The notes under the pieces are model-generated. The model searched no databases. It was not told the DNA's origin and saw nothing but the letters and a program-made list of their open reading frames with translations. The position numbers and the translations under genes were made by a program. This document shows positions 8,769-10,249 of a stretch of DNA of 10,249 nt, piece after piece (the first letter of the stretch is position 1; every line of letters starts with the position of its first letter). The stretch spans positions 1 through 10,249 of the forward strand of contig JAGLBK010000094.1 in NCBI GenBank assembly GCA_018260275.1, given 5' to 3'. Origin of the DNA: Deinococcus sp. (GTDB lineage Bacteria; Deinococcota; Deinococci; Deinococcales; Deinococcaceae).

Positions 8769-8798
8769 TTGATAGCGCGGGGCTATCGCCGGGGTCAA
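8769..8798 (-). promoter_or_regulatory. Putative higBA promoter inside the jet operon
   Basis: On the minus strand TTGACC (8798-8793) is followed after 18 nt by TATCAA (8774-8769), then 12 nt to the higB ATG at 8756. The -35 matches five of six consensus bases and the -10 four of six. The predicted mRNA has a leader of only about five bases, in line with the short leaders of this lineage. It would drive higB, higA and, by overlap, jetD. Confidence 0.55.
8771..8787. promoter_or_regulatory. Palindrome GATAGC-N5-GCTATC, candidate HigA operator
   Basis: GATAGC (8771-8776) and GCTATC (8782-8787) are perfect inverted half-sites separated by GCGGG. The palindrome covers part of the -10 element and the spacer of the promoter just described, the classical place for an antitoxin to repress its own operon. 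Binding by HigA is inferred. Confidence 0.5.
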
Positions 8799-8911
8799 GC
8801 CCTGGAGCAGCTTGCAGACTTACGCCATTTGTGGAAGTGCACCCCAAACGGCTTCTTGACCAAAAGCAGCACCAAAGCCACAAAAAGCGTGACCTTTTTA
8901 TGTAAACTGCC

Positions 8912-10249
8912 CTATTCCTCCAGTCCAAACTTACGCCCCTCGTGCGCCGTTTTGCCGTCCCAGACATACGCCAGGCTGCCCACGCTACTGCCCTGCGGGG
9001 TCGCCACCCGAATCAGCTGGTAGGTCGCGGCGGCGCTCAGCTGCGGCGAGAGGTCGATCCGGCGCTCGCTGGTGGCAATCCACGACAGATTCAGCTCATC
9101 CATGATGCGGTACAGCGCCCCGATATTCGCCAAATCCATGCCCGCGAAGGCCTCGTCTAGCCCAATCAGGCGCGGGGTGCGCGGCCCCAGCTGGTCGAAC
9201 CGGGCCGCCAGTGCCGCGAACAGAAAGGTGTACAGCACGGCGCTGCGTTCGCCGCCGCTGCGCTGGGCGAAGGTGCGGTCAGTGATTTCGCGTTTGCCGC
9301 TGGGGGTAACGCTCAGAAAGGTGAAGTGCAGCCACTCGCGGTAGTCCAGCGTGCGCTCCAGCGACTGCGCGAAGGACTGCTCGGGGTTGGGCCGCGCCTG
9401 GAGGGTGTGAACGATACCGCGCACCTCGTCGCGCACCGCCTGCCACCAGCTTTCGGGCTGATGGGCGGGGTCAATCCGGGCGTCAATCAGCGCCGACAAC
9501 GCCCCGGCCTCGCTGTTTTCAGCGGCCTGCACGCGGCTTTGCAGGTCGAGGCGCTCGTCGTGAAAGTGCAGGTCTTCCAGCGTGTGGCGGATGTTTTTGA
9601 CCCAGGCCTGCGCCTGACGCTGCTTGCTGTCCAGTTCCTCCACCAGTTCCCGAATAAGCTCGTTGTGGAACACCTGCGCTTCCTCGTCGGTGAGCAACTG
9701 GCGGGCGGCGTCCAGCTCGGCTTCCAGGTGCGCCAGCAGCGCGTCGGGCGTGGCCTGCTCACCCTGCAAGTGAAAGCGCGGGCCAGCCGGGGCAAAGTGC
9801 GGGTGGTAACTTTCGGGCGCTTCCAGCTGCGGGCGGGCATGGTCAAAAGTGTCGTGCAGGGCGTACTCGGCGGCTTTCACGTCGCTCTCGCTGGCGCTGA
9901 CAGACAGGTCGGGCGCGGCTTCCTCCGAGAGCAATGGGTGAGCAGCGCGGGCGGCCTGCAAGGTATTGACTGCCGTTTCCAGCGCGGCTCTGGCGTCGGC
10001 GGCAGCGGTCAGCAGGCTGGGCAGACGCTCGGTCACGTAGCGCAGCCGCTCCTGCGCGGCGGTCAGCCCGCGCACCAGCTCACGCCCGGCGCGTTCCAGT
10101 TCGCGGTCACGCTGGCGCAGTTCATTCAGGCGGGCGCGGAGTTTGGCAGCGTCGGGCGCGTCCAGCTCGGAGCGCAGCCGCGCCAGCTGTCCGGCGAGCG
10201 CGTTACGGGCGGCCTCCTGGGTGTGGCGTTCGGCTTCCAGGTCGGCGGT
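8912..10249 (-). CDS. jetC: Wadjet SMC-like ATPase JetC (TIGR02680 family), C-terminal part (5' end outside window)
   Basis: The frame is open from the right edge of the window to a TAG at 8914-8912, giving 445 residues; the start lies outside. The first ~190 residues are charged, Ala/Glu/Arg/Leu-rich coiled coil (for example DLEAERHTQEAARNALAG), the returning arm of an SMC-like protein. The C-terminal head has the ABC signature QRSGGERS (around 9248-9259) and Walker B RLIGLDEAFAGMD (around 9146-9172), followed by the SWIATSERRIDLSP segment usual in this family. In Wadjet, JetC dimers with JetA and JetB extrude plasmid DNA by ATP hydrolysis and present it to JetD. The Walker A, hinge, jetB and jetA are expected beyond 10249. 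The GTG at 10075 is internal, because the frame continues upstream as coiled coil. Confidence 0.88.
   Translation of the reverse strand, partial: TADLEAERHTQEAARNALAGQLARLRSELDAPDAAKLRARLNELRQRDRELERAGRELVRGLTAAQERLRYVTERLPSLLTAAADARAALETAVNTLQAARAAHPLLSEEAAPDLSVSASESDVKAAEYALHDTFDHARPQLEAPESYHPHFAPAGPRFHLQGEQATPDALLAHLEAELDAARQLLTDEEAQVFHNELIRELVEELDSKQRQAQAWVKNIRHTLEDLHFHDERLDLQSRVQAAENSEAGALSALIDARIDPAHQPESWWQAVRDEVRGIVHTLQARPNPEQSFAQSLERTLDYREWLHFTFLSVTPSGKREITDRTFAQRSGGERSAVLYTFLFAALAARFDQLGPRTPRLIGLDEAFAGMDLANIGALYRIMDELNLSWIATSERRIDLSPQLSAAATYQLIRVATPQGSSVGSLAYVWDGKTAHEGRKFGLEE

Larger units (their letters stand above)
8757..8911 (-). other. Gap between jetC and the toxin gene
   Basis: 155 bp on the minus strand without a gene, more AT-rich than its surroundings next to jetC. 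It holds a short hairpin AAAAAG/CTTTTT (8882-8899) just after jetC, too weak to be a convincing terminator, and the promoter-operator region listed separately. The sequence GGAGGAA (8921-8915) at the very end of jetC looks like a ribosome site but no start codon follows at a usable distance. Confidence 0.5.

Noticed and set aside
8882..8899. AAAAAG/CTTTTT hairpin after jetC as a terminator
   Set aside because: Only six mostly A-T pairs and no clear T-run beyond the stem; too weak to call.
8704..8967. 87-residue minus-strand frame across the jetC-higB gap
   Set aside because: It overlaps the jetC end and higB in another frame, and has no recognisable domain or ribosome site.

Overview
The window reads as chromosomal DNA from a Deinococcus-like bacterium. 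This is inferred from high GC, a DUF4388 / MglA-type GTPase / roadblock operon typical of that genus, a minDE pair of matching style, and at least one promoter that appears to give a leaderless mRNA. No rRNA, tRNA or CRISPR array is visible and no species can be named.

Left part (1-3261). The window opens inside the C-terminal DNA-binding end of a LuxR/NarL-type response regulator (+). A perfect 13-bp hairpin separates it from the convergent minD-minE pair (-), which positions the division site. About 360 bp of divergent intergenic DNA follows, then a tightly coupled three-gene operon (+): a DUF4388 protein with a winged helix, an MglA/COG2229-type small GTPase and a roadblock/LC7 protein. 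Both junctions are ATGA overlaps. The operon ends at a strong intrinsic terminator (3229-3261).

Middle part (3262-6844). About 320 bp of non-coding DNA carries a G/C-rich hairpin that may be a dispersed repeat, and a 12-bp hairpin. Next is an AT-rich gene for a small secreted coiled-coil protein (-), with its own apparently leaderless promoter whose -35 overlaps the gcvP stop codon. Then comes the full-length glycine decarboxylase gene gcvP (-).

Right part (6845-10249, all -). This is the most interesting region: the 3' half of a Wadjet (JetABCD) anti-plasmid defence operon of the TIGR02677-TIGR02680 type. The C-terminal third of the SMC-like ATPase JetC (TIGR02680) enters from the right edge, and the complete TOPRIM-containing nuclease subunit JetD (TIGR02679: DUF3323 + DUF2399) lies at the left end. 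A complete HigB-HigA-type toxin-antitoxin pair sits between them. The toxin overlaps the antitoxin by ATGA and the antitoxin overlaps jetD by GTGA, so toxin, antitoxin and nuclease subunit form one translationally coupled chain. A promoter-like sequence with a GATAGC-N5-GCTATC palindrome lies just before the toxin, which suggests that jetD could be under HigA control. jetA and jetB are expected beyond the right edge, and gcvT/gcvH are not seen next to gcvP.
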